64,000 bases of DNA, taken from NCBI GenBank assembly GCA_016790075.1, contig JAEUPP010000057.1, positions 78,681 through 142,680 on the forward strand, given 5' to 3'. Position numbers and translations under genes: made by a program. Source of the DNA: Rhodanobacteraceae bacterium (GTDB lineage: Bacteria; Pseudomonadota; Gammaproteobacteria; Xanthomonadales; Rhodanobacteraceae). This document shows, piece after piece, positions 34,024 through 41,423 of this stretch (position 1 is the first letter of the stretch; each line of letters starts with the position of its first letter). Under the pieces are notes generated by a model. The model was not told the DNA's origin, ran no database searches, and was given only the letters and a program-made list of their open reading frames with translations.

Positions 34024-35061
34024 TCAGTTGGCGCGCCCGTGCTCAAGTACTTCAAGACCCATTTGTGCCAGCAACGGAGCCATGCGTCCGGCAGCCAGCG
34101 CCTGATCACTGGAGGCATTGCCCTGCAGCGCACGTTGCATGACGCCCTGGGCGATCGCGGCCAGGCGGAAGAAATGGAAGGCTAGGTGAAACGGCCAGTC
34201 TTTGCCGGGGTCCAGGCCCGTAGCGTCCGCAAAGCGGGCGAGCAGCAGAGCTTCCTCGGGGATGCCGAGCGCGCGGCGCTCAAGTCCCGCCAGGCCAGGC
34301 AGTACCGGATTGCGCGGCAGCCGCAGTGCCATGCAGAAATAGCCGAGATCGGCCAGTGGATGTCCCAATGTGGATAATTCCCAGTCGACCACGGCGAGCA
34401 GTTGCTGCGAGTCTGACCACATCAGGTTGTCGAGGCGGAAATCACCGTGTACGAGTGCGATGCGGCCCGGATCGGCTGGCACCGCTGCGGGCAGTCCGGC
34501 GATAAGGCTGTCCATCGCGGTTATGGTTCCGGTCTCGCTTGCGCGGTACTGCTCGCTCCAGCGTGCAATTTGCCGCGCGAAATAGTTGCCGGCCTTACCG
34601 TAGTCGCTCAGTCCCAGCGCGTTTGCATCGAGCCGCGCGAGCGCGGTCAAAGCATCCAGGGCGCGGCAGTAGAGGGTTTCGCGTGCAGCGGGCGTCAGAT
34701 CGGGTAGCGCCGGATCCCATTGCACGCGGCCCGGCACGAAGCTCATCAGATAGAAAGCGCTGCCAATGACGCTGTCGTCTTCACACAGGTGCAGCGGTGT
34801 CGCTACCGGTACGGCGCTGTGCTCAAGTGCCGTGAGGACGCGGTATTCACGTTCTATCGCATGGGCCGAGGCGAGCAGCCTGCCGTAGGGTTTGCGCCGC
34901 AGCACGTAGCAGCCCGTGGCGGTGTCGATACGGTAGGTCGGGTTGGACTGGCCACCCTTGAACTTCGTCGCCGACAGCGGGCCGTGAAAGCCTGGCAATC
35001 GCGCTTGCAGGTAGCTGGCCAGCGTATCGACATCGAATCCGGGGTGAGGCGCTGAGGTCAT
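34024..35061 (-). CDS. Phosphotransferase of the aminoglycoside-kinase fold (ACAD10/11 N-terminal type)
   Basis: 345 residues from the ATG at 35061, chosen because GGAG lies 9 bases upstream. Kinase-fold landmarks are KFKGGQSNPTYRI, YVLRRKPYG, the catalytic loop LVHGDFRLDNLMW (with the catalytic Asp) and the DFG-like VVDWELSTLGHPLADLGYF. This matches the APH family found at the N-terminus of ACAD10/11 and beside acyl-CoA dehydrogenases, where it may phosphorylate hydroxyacyl-CoA. No dehydrogenase is adjacent here, but a histidine phosphatase follows upstream on the same strand. Antibiotic resistance is unlikely. Confidence 0.9.
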   Translation of the reverse strand: MTSAPHPGFDVDTLASYLQARLPGFHGPLSATKFKGGQSNPTYRIDTATGCYVLRRKPYGRLLASAHAIEREYRVLTALEHSAVPVATPLHLCEDDSVIGSAFYLMSFVPGRVQWDPALPDLTPAARETLYCRALDALTALARLDANALGLSDYGKAGNYFARQIARWSEQYRASETGTITAMDSLIAGLPAAVPADPGRIALVHGDFRLDNLMWSDSQQLLAVVDWELSTLGHPLADLGYFCMALRLPRNPVLPGLAGLERRALGIPEEALLLARFADATGLDPGKDWPFHLAFHFFRLAAIAQGVMQRALQGNASSDQALAAGRMAPLLAQMGLEVLEHGRAN

Positions 35062-35164
35062 CGCGTCGCTCTCCATCGTATGCGCCGGCGTTACGCACGG
35101 GTGGTTGCGTTGCGGCGGCGGGGCTCGGACCTTAACCCAAACGGTGCTGCGGTGTTGCTGCTCG

Positions 35165-35890
35165 TCAGATGAAGCTGCGCAGCTCGCGATGTGCTTCGCT
35201 GTCCAGATGCGGCAGATAGCTCCAGCGGCGCAGTTGCCAGCGGCCATTCTCACGGGCGAACTCGACGATGCCAGAATTTGCCAGGCTGAGGTTGTGCCGT
35301 ATGGTTTCGGCTTCGTCGAGTGCGAGCAGTGCCTGGGCGCAGCGCGAGATGACGCCGCCGGAACTGATAACCAGCGCGGTACCGGAGCCGGCGGCCTGTT
35401 CGGCGCGATCGCGGGCGCGGCGCACGCGATCGCGAAACGACAGCAGGGTTTCGGGCATGAACGCGTCGAGTTCGCCATTGGCCCAGGCCTGAAAGGCGCG
35501 GCTGATCACTGCCAGGATGCGCGCTTGGTCAAGACCAACGCGCAGGGCGACGAGGTCCGGGTCCTGCGCTGCATGCGCAGCGTAGCCACGCAGCAGGCTT
35601 TCATGATCGAACTCGTTCCAGTCCGCGTCGGCCGTGGCGATGGGCAGCGGCTGGCCGGCGACCGCTGCGGCCGTGGCCAGTGCCTGCAGTGTTTCGCGAT
35701 GGCGCCGCTGGGTACCGCTGACCACGTGCGTGAATTCGAGTTCGGGCTGGGCGGCGAGCCAGTCTGCCAGAAGTTCCGCCTGGCGCAGGCCGCGCTCGGA
35801 CAATCTGTCGTAGTCGTCGCTGCCGAAGCTCGCTTGGGCGTGGCGAATCATGAGCAGGCGCGTGTCCGCCTGCCTGTCACTCGGTGACAT
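35165..35890 (-). CDS. Histidine phosphatase family protein
   Basis: 241 residues. The RHG-type motif is LLMIRHAQASFGSDDYDRLS (an RHA variant), followed by VSGTQRRHRETLQAL and the second-site LVISSGGVISRCAQALL, where a Ser-Ser-Gly-Gly stretch replaces the more usual VAHGG, so the second catalytic His is not evident. Substrate unknown. Its first 14 bp overlap the 3' end of the DUF4426 gene, and the phosphotransferase gene lies about 100 bp downstream; kinase and phosphatase may belong together. Confidence 0.85.
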   Translation of the reverse strand: MSPSDRQADTRLLMIRHAQASFGSDDYDRLSERGLRQAELLADWLAAQPELEFTHVVSGTQRRHRETLQALATAAAVAGQPLPIATADADWNEFDHESLLRGYAAHAAQDPDLVALRVGLDQARILAVISRAFQAWANGELDAFMPETLLSFRDRVRRARDRAEQAAGSGTALVISSGGVISRCAQALLALDEAETIRHNLSLANSGIVEFARENGRWQLRRWSYLPHLDSEAHRELRSFI

Positions 35891-36326
35891 AGTTCTTGCT
35901 GAACTTGAGCGTGTAGGAGCGAGTTGCGCCCGCCGGCTTGATGCGCAGATCGAAGCTCAAGGTGTCGCTGCCGCGTACGGGGAATTCGGCCAGGTAGTAG
36001 ATCGCATCGGCTTCGCGGATCTCGCGTACGGCAATGTCGCTGCGCTGGCCGGCGAGGTTTGCGACGCTGCCCTGGATTTCGGCAGCCACCGGAACTGCCT
36101 CGTCACCGGCCAGTTGCACCGCGATATTGATCAGACCCTGTTTGCTGGAACGCGGAATGTTGTACTGCGCGGCGACCTGGGCTGGCAGCAGGTCGCTGGA
36201 CAGCGCGTTGTAGTGCACGAGGTAATCGCCGAAACGCTGCACTTGCTCGGTTCGCCCGCGTGCCGGCAATAGCAGCGACAGGATAGCCGTTCCGGCGAGC
36301 AGGCCGATCTTGTAGGCGAGTTTCAT
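35877..36326 (-). CDS. DUF4426 family secreted protein
   Basis: 149 residues with a signal peptide (YKIGLLAGTAILSLLLPARG). The mature part starts QVQRFGDYLVHYNALSSDLLPAQVAAQYNIPRS (quoted in part: FGDYLVHYNALSSDLLP), the usual opening of DUF4426 proteins, and is an Ig-like beta sandwich. Its function is unknown. In Pseudomonas the same family sits beside metW-metX and the yggT-proC-yggS-pilT cluster; here it is directly beside yggT and metWX are absent. Confidence 0.9.
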   Translation of the reverse strand: MKLAYKIGLLAGTAILSLLLPARGRTEQVQRFGDYLVHYNALSSDLLPAQVAAQYNIPRSSKQGLINIAVQLAGDEAVPVAAEIQGSVANLAGQRSDIAVREIREADAIYYLAEFPVRGSDTLSFDLRIKPAGATRSYTLKFSKNYVTE

Positions 36327-36371
36327 CGGTATTTCCCATCAGTTTCTCGCCGCGATCTTACATCGCAGGCG

Positions 36372-36947
36372 CTACAGCGGTGGCAGGAATACGCGCAAAG
36401 CACCACTCAGATGTTCGAGGGCCAGCATGGCCAGGCGCAGCGCGATCGAGGCGTAAAGCGGCGACAGGTCAAAATGCTCGAATTTCGGCGGCCAGTTGCG
36501 GAAGGGACGCAGCAGGGGTTCGGTGAGCCCAAACAGAATCTCGACTGCCGGATTGCGCCGGTCAGGTGAAAAAAAGCTGGCTATAGCGCTGAACAGGATG
36601 CCCCAGAATGCAATGCCGAGCAGGAAATACACGGTCGAGAACGTGCTGACGAGCAGCAGTTTTGGCGCACTGAGCGGATACCCGACCAGCAGAAACAATA
36701 ATACGGACTGCAGCAGTGCAAGCAGCCACAGTACGAACAGCGCGGCGAGGCTGACCCGGCGCACGGCGGGCAGGAGCTGGCTCAGCGGGCCGACAACGGG
36801 GTTTGTGGTTTTGTAGATAAATTGGCATAGCGGGTTGTTGAAGCGCACGCGCGTCAGCGGAAGCAGCAGGCGCAGTGCGAACAACAACATTACGAAGCTG
36901 AAAAGGATCTGGACCAGCATCACGCCCGCATCGAGGAAAAAACCCAT
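36372..36947 (-). CDS. yggT: YggT family integral membrane protein
   Basis: 191 residues from the ATG at 36947 (GGGAGACTGAC upstream). It carries two copies of the YggT repeat: one around VMLLFALRLLLPLTRVRFNNPLCQFIYKTTNP (core residues 18-50) and one around AIASFFSPDRRNPAVEILFG and LTEPLLRPFRN. Four or more membrane helices are predicted. YggT proteins are linked to osmotic tolerance and envelope assembly, without a settled mechanism. It starts 1 bp after the proC stop. Confidence 0.94.
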   Translation of the reverse strand: MGFFLDAGVMLVQILFSFVMLLFALRLLLPLTRVRFNNPLCQFIYKTTNPVVGPLSQLLPAVRRVSLAALFVLWLLALLQSVLLFLLVGYPLSAPKLLLVSTFSTVYFLLGIAFWGILFSAIASFFSPDRRNPAVEILFGLTEPLLRPFRNWPPKFEHFDLSPLYASIALRLAMLALEHLSGALRVFLPPL

Positions 36948-36948
36948 G

Positions 36949-37791
36949 TCAGTCTCCCGAGCGCGCTGCAAGTTCACGCCCGCGTTCGGTCGCGGCCGCG
37001 ACCGCATCGGCGACGACCTCGCGCAGTCCGTGGGCGGCGAAGCGGTCCAGTGCGGCCTGTGTGGTGCCGCCCGGCGATGTCACGCGCTGCCGCAGTACGG
37101 CGGCCGTCTCGCCGTCTTCGCGCAGCATGCGTCCGGCGCCGAGTGCAGTCTGTGCAGCCAGCAGGCGTGCCGCGTCGCGCGGTAGCCCCTGTGCAACCGC
37201 CGCGTCTTCCAGTGCTTCGGCCAGCAGAAAGAAATAGGCCGGGCCTGAACCGGATAACGCGGTGACGATGTCCATTTGCGCCTCGTCGTCTATCCAGACC
37301 ACGACGCCAGCGGCGGCGAGTATGGTCTGCGCCGCGCGGCGTTGCTCTGCTGTGGCGCGCGCATTCGCGCACAGGCCGCTGGCTCCGGCCCCGATCAAGG
37401 CGGGTGTATTTGGCATGCTGCGCACTACCGCGAGGTTGCCGCCGCACCAGTGGTCAAGTTGCTCCATGCGTATGCCCGCGGCAATGGATAGCAGCAACAC
37501 GTGACCGCCTTGCATCACCGGGCGCAACGATTCGCAGACTGCCCGCATGACCTGTGGTTTGACCGCCAGCACGACGACGTCAGCACCGGCGGCGGCCGTG
37601 ACGCCATCCGCATGTGCGGTGACTCCGAAATCGCGCACCAGCGCAGCGCGCAGCTCGGCATTGGGCTCGGCGACGGTGATGTGGTCTGGCGCCGTGCCCT
37701 GGCGCACGAGTCCACCGATCAGGCTGCGCGCCATATTGCCGCCACCAACAAAAGCGACACGCGGTAGCGAGGTGAGCGGAGCTTCGGACAT
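36949..37791 (-). CDS. proC: Pyrroline-5-carboxylate reductase ProC
   Basis: 280 residues from the ATG at 37791 (GAAGG just upstream); an ATG four codons earlier lacks a ribosome site. It reduces pyrroline-5-carboxylate to proline with NAD(P)H. The nucleotide loop is VAFVGGGNMARSLIGGL, and the signature around ALSGSGPAYFFLLAEALEDAAV plus RVTSPGGTTQAAL is complete. The gene belongs to the conserved yggS-proC-yggT series; in this genome a palindromic repeat is inserted between yggS and proC. Confidence 0.97.
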   Translation of the reverse strand: MSEAPLTSLPRVAFVGGGNMARSLIGGLVRQGTAPDHITVAEPNAELRAALVRDFGVTAHADGVTAAAGADVVVLAVKPQVMRAVCESLRPVMQGGHVLLLSIAAGIRMEQLDHWCGGNLAVVRSMPNTPALIGAGASGLCANARATAEQRRAAQTILAAAGVVVWIDDEAQMDIVTALSGSGPAYFFLLAEALEDAAVAQGLPRDAARLLAAQTALGAGRMLREDGETAAVLRQRVTSPGGTTQAALDRFAAHGLREVVADAVAAATERGRELAARSGD

Positions 37792-37878
37792 GGCAGCCTT
37801 CATCGGAATGGGAAAGGACTGAGCATAGCTGCGTCGCGGCGCCAGCTGAAACTGCCTGAGCGCCGCCCCTAGTCATCC

Positions 37879-38036
37879 TTTCTCACACCCGTTCGTAGCG
37901 CGGCCGCCGAGACGCCGTCCTGACGCGCGCCGCGAACTGAGTGACGGCGAAGGCGTAGCCGACGCTGCGTCAAGCTGGCACGAGGGAGCAGCGCGCGTCA
38001 GGGCGAGCGTATCGGCGGCCGCAGTAGAAGTGGGGG
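37879..38036. repeat. Imperfectly palindromic dispersed repeat, copy 2
   Basis: The core 37887-38030 is the reverse complement of 7963-8106 with six mismatches in 144 bp. Arms as in copy 1 (CGGCCGCCGAGACGCCGTCC on the left, GGCGAGCGTATCGGCGGCCG on the right). It lies between the stop of yggS (38046) and the start of proC (37791), both read leftwards, so it is transcribed if the two genes share a message and could act as an intercistronic RNA hairpin or attenuator. Confidence 0.85.
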
Positions 38037-38045
38037 AGAGGCGGG

Positions 38046-38720
38046 CTAGGAGCGCGCTCCGAACAAGGCCGAACCTATACGCACCAGGGTTGCGCCTTCA
38101 GCAATTGCGAGTTCGAAGTCCTCGCTCATGCCCATTGACAAGGTATCGAGGCCCGGGTGCTCGCGCTGAAGTGTTTCAAACAGCCCCCGCAGGCGCGCGA
38201 ACGCGGCGCGGCGCAGGCCGAAGTCTGCATGGGGCGCCGGAATCGCCATCAGGCCTCGCAATTGCAGTCTGGGTTCGGCCGCGACTGCTCGAGCCAGTTC
38301 GCCTACCGCTTCAGGGCGGCAGCCGGACTTTGAAGTTTCGTCGTCAACGTTGACTTGTATCAGTACGTTCAGCGGTCCACGCGCCGCCGGCCGGAAACGC
38401 GCCAGCGGCGCGATCAGCTTGAGCCGGTCCAGGGTCTGCAGCCAGTCGAAGTGTTCGGCTGCTTCGCGGCACTTGTTCGACTGCAGCGGACCGATCAGAT
38501 GCCACTCCAGTGCCAGATCGACCAGTTCACGCTGCTTGGCCAGCGCTTCCTGCACGTAGTTTTCCCCGAAGCGGCGCTGACCTAGCGCGGCCAGCTCGCG
38601 TACGGCGGCGGCAGGCTTGGTCTTGCTGACCGCAAGCAGGGCTGCAGCACGTTTTTGCTGCGATGCGGCATGCGCGATCCGGGCACAGATCTCAGTAAAG
38701 GCAGTTTCCGAAGAACTCAT
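38046..38720 (-). CDS. yggS: PLP homeostasis protein YggS (PLPBP)
   Basis: 224 residues, a single alanine-racemase-like barrel. The PLP lysine is in LLAVSKTKPAAAV (about K33-35), the phosphate-binding region in MGMSEDFELAIAEGATLVRIGSALFG, and FGENYVQEAL and WHLIGPLQSNK are family signatures. It buffers free pyridoxal phosphate and affects amino-acid metabolism. It diverges from pilT across the 250-bp control region. Confidence 0.97.
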   Translation of the reverse strand: MSSSETAFTEICARIAHAASQQKRAAALLAVSKTKPAAAVRELAALGQRRFGENYVQEALAKQRELVDLALEWHLIGPLQSNKCREAAEHFDWLQTLDRLKLIAPLARFRPAARGPLNVLIQVNVDDETSKSGCRPEAVGELARAVAAEPRLQLRGLMAIPAPHADFGLRRAAFARLRGLFETLQREHPGLDTLSMGMSEDFELAIAEGATLVRIGSALFGARS

Positions 38721-38754
38721 CTCAAGGGTGCACGCCAGCGGAAAATTGCCGAGC

Positions 38755-38760
38755 TATACT
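38755..38760 (+). promoter_or_regulatory. Possible -10 box of the pilT promoter
   Basis: TATACT matches the sigma-70 -10 consensus at five of six positions and lies 216 bp before the pilT ATG, upstream of the structured leader. A good -35 hexamer is not visible 17 bp further up, so the site may need an activator or be fortuitous. Confidence 0.35.
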
Positions 38761-38810
38761 CGGGTGAAATTACGTTGAACAGCGGCGCCGACGGATTTGG
38801 TGGAACCGCC

Positions 38811-38970
38811 GGATAAGTCGGAATCTGGCTTCGGTTGTTGTAGCCCGTTCCGGGCAATGGGGTGGCCAGACGCAGGTCCTGCAAGCGTCTGGTTGCGTTG
38901 TAACGACTGACAGTAGGGTGCAAGAGCCTCGTCGCTGGCACTTGTTCGGACCTTCCTTAGGGGATTGCGC
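38811..38970 (+). ncRNA. Candidate structured RNA leader of pilT (cis-regulatory, riboswitch-like)
   Basis: This stretch is homologous to 47840-48002 in front of pilH. Shared blocks are AAGTCGGAAT (38815-38824), GCAAGCGTCTGG followed by GTTGTA, AGGGTGCAAGAGCC, and GGCACTTGTTCGGACCTTCC (38937-38956). The first and last can pair (AAGTC/GAC-CTT with a bulged C, then GAA/TTC) to close a multi-branched fold. An internal hairpin CAGACGC (38867-38873), 11-nt loop, GCGTCTG (38885-38891) is perfect and shows a compensatory pair change relative to pilH. The closing strand runs into CCTTCCTTAGGGG, which could mask the ribosome site. I do not recognise the class; GEMM-I signatures are not met. Confidence 0.6.
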
Positions 38971-40008
38971 ATGGATATTGCCGAGCTTCTGGCGTTCTCA
39001 GTCAAGAATAAGGCCTCGGACCTGCATCTGTCCGCGGGGTTGCCACCGATGATTCGTGTCGACGGTGACGTGCGCCGCATCAACATTCCCGCGCTGGATC
39101 ACAAGCAGATCCACTCGCTGATCTACGACATCATGTCGGACAAGCAGCGGCGCGACTACGAAGAGTTTCTCGAGGTCGACTTCTCGTTCGAGATTCCGGG
39201 GCTTGCACGTTTCCGTGTGAACGCTTTCAACCAGAACCGGGGCGCCGGCGCGGTCTTTCGTACGATTCCGTCGGAAGTGCTGACGCTGGAGGATCTGGGC
39301 TGCCCGAAAGTGTTCAAGGAGCTTATCGCGCAGCCGCAGGGCCTGATCCTGGTGACCGGGCCTACCGGTTCGGGCAAGTCGACTACGCTGGCGGCGATGG
39401 TCGATCACGTCAACAAGAACGAATATGCGCACATTCTCTCGGTCGAAGACCCTATCGAGTTCGTGCACACCTCGCAGAAGTGCCTGATCAATCAGCGCGA
39501 AGTGCATCGCGACACGCATGGTTTCAATGAAGCGCTGCGCTCAGCCCTGCGCGAAGACCCGGATTACATCCTGGTCGGTGAGTTGCGCGACCTCGAAACC
39601 ATACGGCTTGCGCTGACCGCAGCGGAAACCGGCCATCTCGTGTTCGCTACCCTGCATACCTCTTCGGCGGCCAAGACGGTCGACCGCATCATCGACGTGT
39701 TCCCGGCCGGCGAAAAGCCAATGGTGCGTTCCATGCTGTCGGAGTCGCTGCGCGCGGTGATTTCGCAGTCCTTGCTGAAGAAGGTGGGCGGCGGTCGCAT
39801 CGCCGCGCATGAAATCATGGTGGGCATCCCTGCAATCCGTAACCTGATCCGCGAGGACAAGGTCGCGCAGATGTATTCGTCGATCCAGACGGGTGCCCAG
39901 TACGGTATGCAGACGCTGGACCAGTGTCTGCTCGATCTCGTCAAACGTGGACTGGTTACGCGACCGCAGGCGGCCAGTTATGCGAAGAACAAGGAGATCT
40001 TCAAGTAA
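38971..40008 (+). CDS. pilT: Type IV pilus retraction ATPase PilT
   Basis: 345 residues, the usual PilT length, from the ATG at 38971 (AGGGG upstream). It depolymerises the pilus at the inner-membrane platform. The N-terminal PAS-like domain (MDIAELLAFSVKNKASDLHL) is followed by the secretion-ATPase core: Walker A GPTGSGKST, the Asp-box SVEDPIEFVH, Walker B ILVGELRDLETIRLAL and the His-box TGHLVFATLHT. The C-terminal AIRNLIREDKVAQMYSSIQ is the conserved AIRNLIRE motif needed for retraction. pilU follows after 141 bp. Expression probably depends on the structured leader. Confidence 0.98.
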   Translation: MDIAELLAFSVKNKASDLHLSAGLPPMIRVDGDVRRINIPALDHKQIHSLIYDIMSDKQRRDYEEFLEVDFSFEIPGLARFRVNAFNQNRGAGAVFRTIPSEVLTLEDLGCPKVFKELIAQPQGLILVTGPTGSGKSTTLAAMVDHVNKNEYAHILSVEDPIEFVHTSQKCLINQREVHRDTHGFNEALRSALREDPDYILVGELRDLETIRLALTAAETGHLVFATLHTSSAAKTVDRIIDVFPAGEKPMVRSMLSESLRAVISQSLLKKVGGGRIAAHEIMVGIPAIRNLIREDKVAQMYSSIQTGAQYGMQTLDQCLLDLVKRGLVTRPQAASYAKNKEIFK

Positions 40009-40149
40009 CTCCTTGCTGGCTGGTGCCCGCCGGCCTGCAATGGGTATGAGGATTTCCCGTAACGCATCGGCGCAGGTGTCGTCGGTCAGACAGGGCGCAG
40101 CACAGGCGATGGCCCGAGACCGGACGCCCCGAGGCAATTGGAGCAGGCA

Positions 40150-41277
40150 ATGAGTAGCGTAGATTTCACCTCGTTTCTGAAGTTGATGGTGCACAAGAAG
40201 GCCTCCGACTTGTTCATCACGGCGGGCGTGCCGCCTTCAATGAAGGTGCATGGCCGCATCAGCCCCATCACCCAGAATCCGCTGACGCCGCAGCAGTCGC
40301 GCGACATGGTGCTCAATGTCATGACGCCGTCGCAGCGCGAGGAATTCGAGAAAACGCATGAGTGCCAGTTCGCGATCAGCGTGACGGGCGTCGGCCGCTT
40401 TCGTGTGTCCTGCTTTTATCAGCGCAACTGCGTCGGCATGGTCTTGCGCCGTATCGAGACCAAGATTCCGACAGTTGACGAACTCGCGCTGCCGGCGGTC
40501 ATCAAGACACTGGCGATGACCAAACGCGGCATCATTATCTTCGTCGGTGCAACAGGTACCGGTAAGTCGACGTCACTTGCTGCCATGGTCGGCTATCGCA
40601 ATCTGAACTCGACCGGTCACATCATCACGATCGAGGATCCGATCGAATACGTGCACAAGCACGAAGGCTGCATCATCACCCAGCGTGAACTTGGCATCGA
40701 TACCGATTCCTGGGAAAACGCACTGAAGAACACGTTGCGTCAGGCGCCCGACGTGATCCTCATCGGCGAAGTGCGCACCCGTGAAACCATGGAGCATGCG
40801 ATCAATTTCTCCGAAACGGGCCACCTCTGTCTGTGTACCCTGCACGCGAACAACGCCAACCAGGCACTGGACCGCATCGTTCACTTCTTCAGTGAAGACC
40901 GGCGCGAACAGCTGTTCATGGATCTGTCGCTGAATCTCAAGGGCATAGTCGCGCAGCAGCTGATTCCGACACCCGACGGCAAGGCGCGCCGCGTGGCGAT
41001 GGAGATCATGCTCGGCACGCCGCTGGTGCAGGACTACATCCGCAAGGGCGAAGTCCACAAGCTCAAGGACGTGATGAAGGAGTCGACCAATCTCGGTATG
41101 CGCACGTTCGACCAGAGTCTGTTCGAGCTCTACCAGGCGGGCGAGATCAGCTACGAGGATGCGCTGCGTCATGCGGACTCGGCCAACGAAGTCCGGCTGC
41201 GCATCAAGCTTGCCCAGGGCGGCGATGCGCACACCTTGAGTCAAGGGCTTGACGGTGTCGAGCTCATGGAAAGCTGA
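40150..41277 (+). CDS. pilU: PilT-dependent retraction ATPase PilU
   Basis: 375 residues from the ATG at 40150. Same architecture as PilT: VDFTSFLKLMVHKKASDLFI, Walker A GATGTGKST, TIEDPIEYVHKHEGC, Walker B VILIGEVRTRETMEHA, and TGHLCLCTLHANN. The C-terminus is longer than PilT and ends GLDGVELMES, as in other PilU proteins. PilU assists PilT in generating retraction force. The 141-bp gap after pilT has no clear promoter and does not contain the structured leader seen at pilT and pilH. Confidence 0.98.
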   Translation: MSSVDFTSFLKLMVHKKASDLFITAGVPPSMKVHGRISPITQNPLTPQQSRDMVLNVMTPSQREEFEKTHECQFAISVTGVGRFRVSCFYQRNCVGMVLRRIETKIPTVDELALPAVIKTLAMTKRGIIIFVGATGTGKSTSLAAMVGYRNLNSTGHIITIEDPIEYVHKHEGCIITQRELGIDTDSWENALKNTLRQAPDVILIGEVRTRETMEHAINFSETGHLCLCTLHANNANQALDRIVHFFSEDRREQLFMDLSLNLKGIVAQQLIPTPDGKARRVAMEIMLGTPLVQDYIRKGEVHKLKDVMKESTNLGMRTFDQSLFELYQAGEISYEDALRHADSANEVRLRIKLAQGGDAHTLSQGLDGVELMES

Positions 41278-41329
41278 GGATTCGCCTGGTTTCGGCGTAG
41301 CTGGCCGAGACCTGTTCGTCATTCGCCGG

Positions 41330-41355
41330 CCGCAGCGAGCGTGGGCTCGCTGCGG
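41330..41355 (+). terminator. Hairpin downstream of pilU
   Basis: CCGCAGCGAGC (41330-41340), loop GTGG, GCTCGCTGCGG (41345-41355) form a perfect 11-bp stem 53 bp after the pilU stop. A T-tract is lacking, so it may work as a transcript end stabiliser or a bidirectional terminator together with the next hairpin. Confidence 0.55.
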
Positions 41356-41390
41356 TGCAGGTTTGAATGTGTACGCAGACGGGCTCGCGC

Positions 41391-41415
41391 GGGCCGGCAC
41401 TCAAGGTGCCGGCCC
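41391..41415 (-). terminator. Hairpin downstream of the minus-strand lipoprotein gene
   Basis: GGGCCGGCAC (41391-41400), loop TCAAG, GTGCCGGCCC (41406-41415) form a perfect 10-bp stem. It starts 8 bp past the stop of the gene ending at 41424 when read on the minus strand, a normal position for a terminator; the flanks are not T-rich. Confidence 0.55.
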
Positions 41416-41423
41416 GCCGGGAT

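Noticed and set aside
34024-35061. Aminoglycoside resistance kinase
   Set aside because: The fold is APH-like, but the sequence is of the ACAD10/11-associated metabolic type and the context has no resistance or mobile genes.
38811-38970. Identification of the pilT leader as a known c-di-GMP (GEMM-I) riboswitch
   Set aside because: GGGCAA and ACGCAGG are present at pilT, but the GEMM-I order of elements is not, and the pilH copy does not preserve these bases, so I did not name a class.
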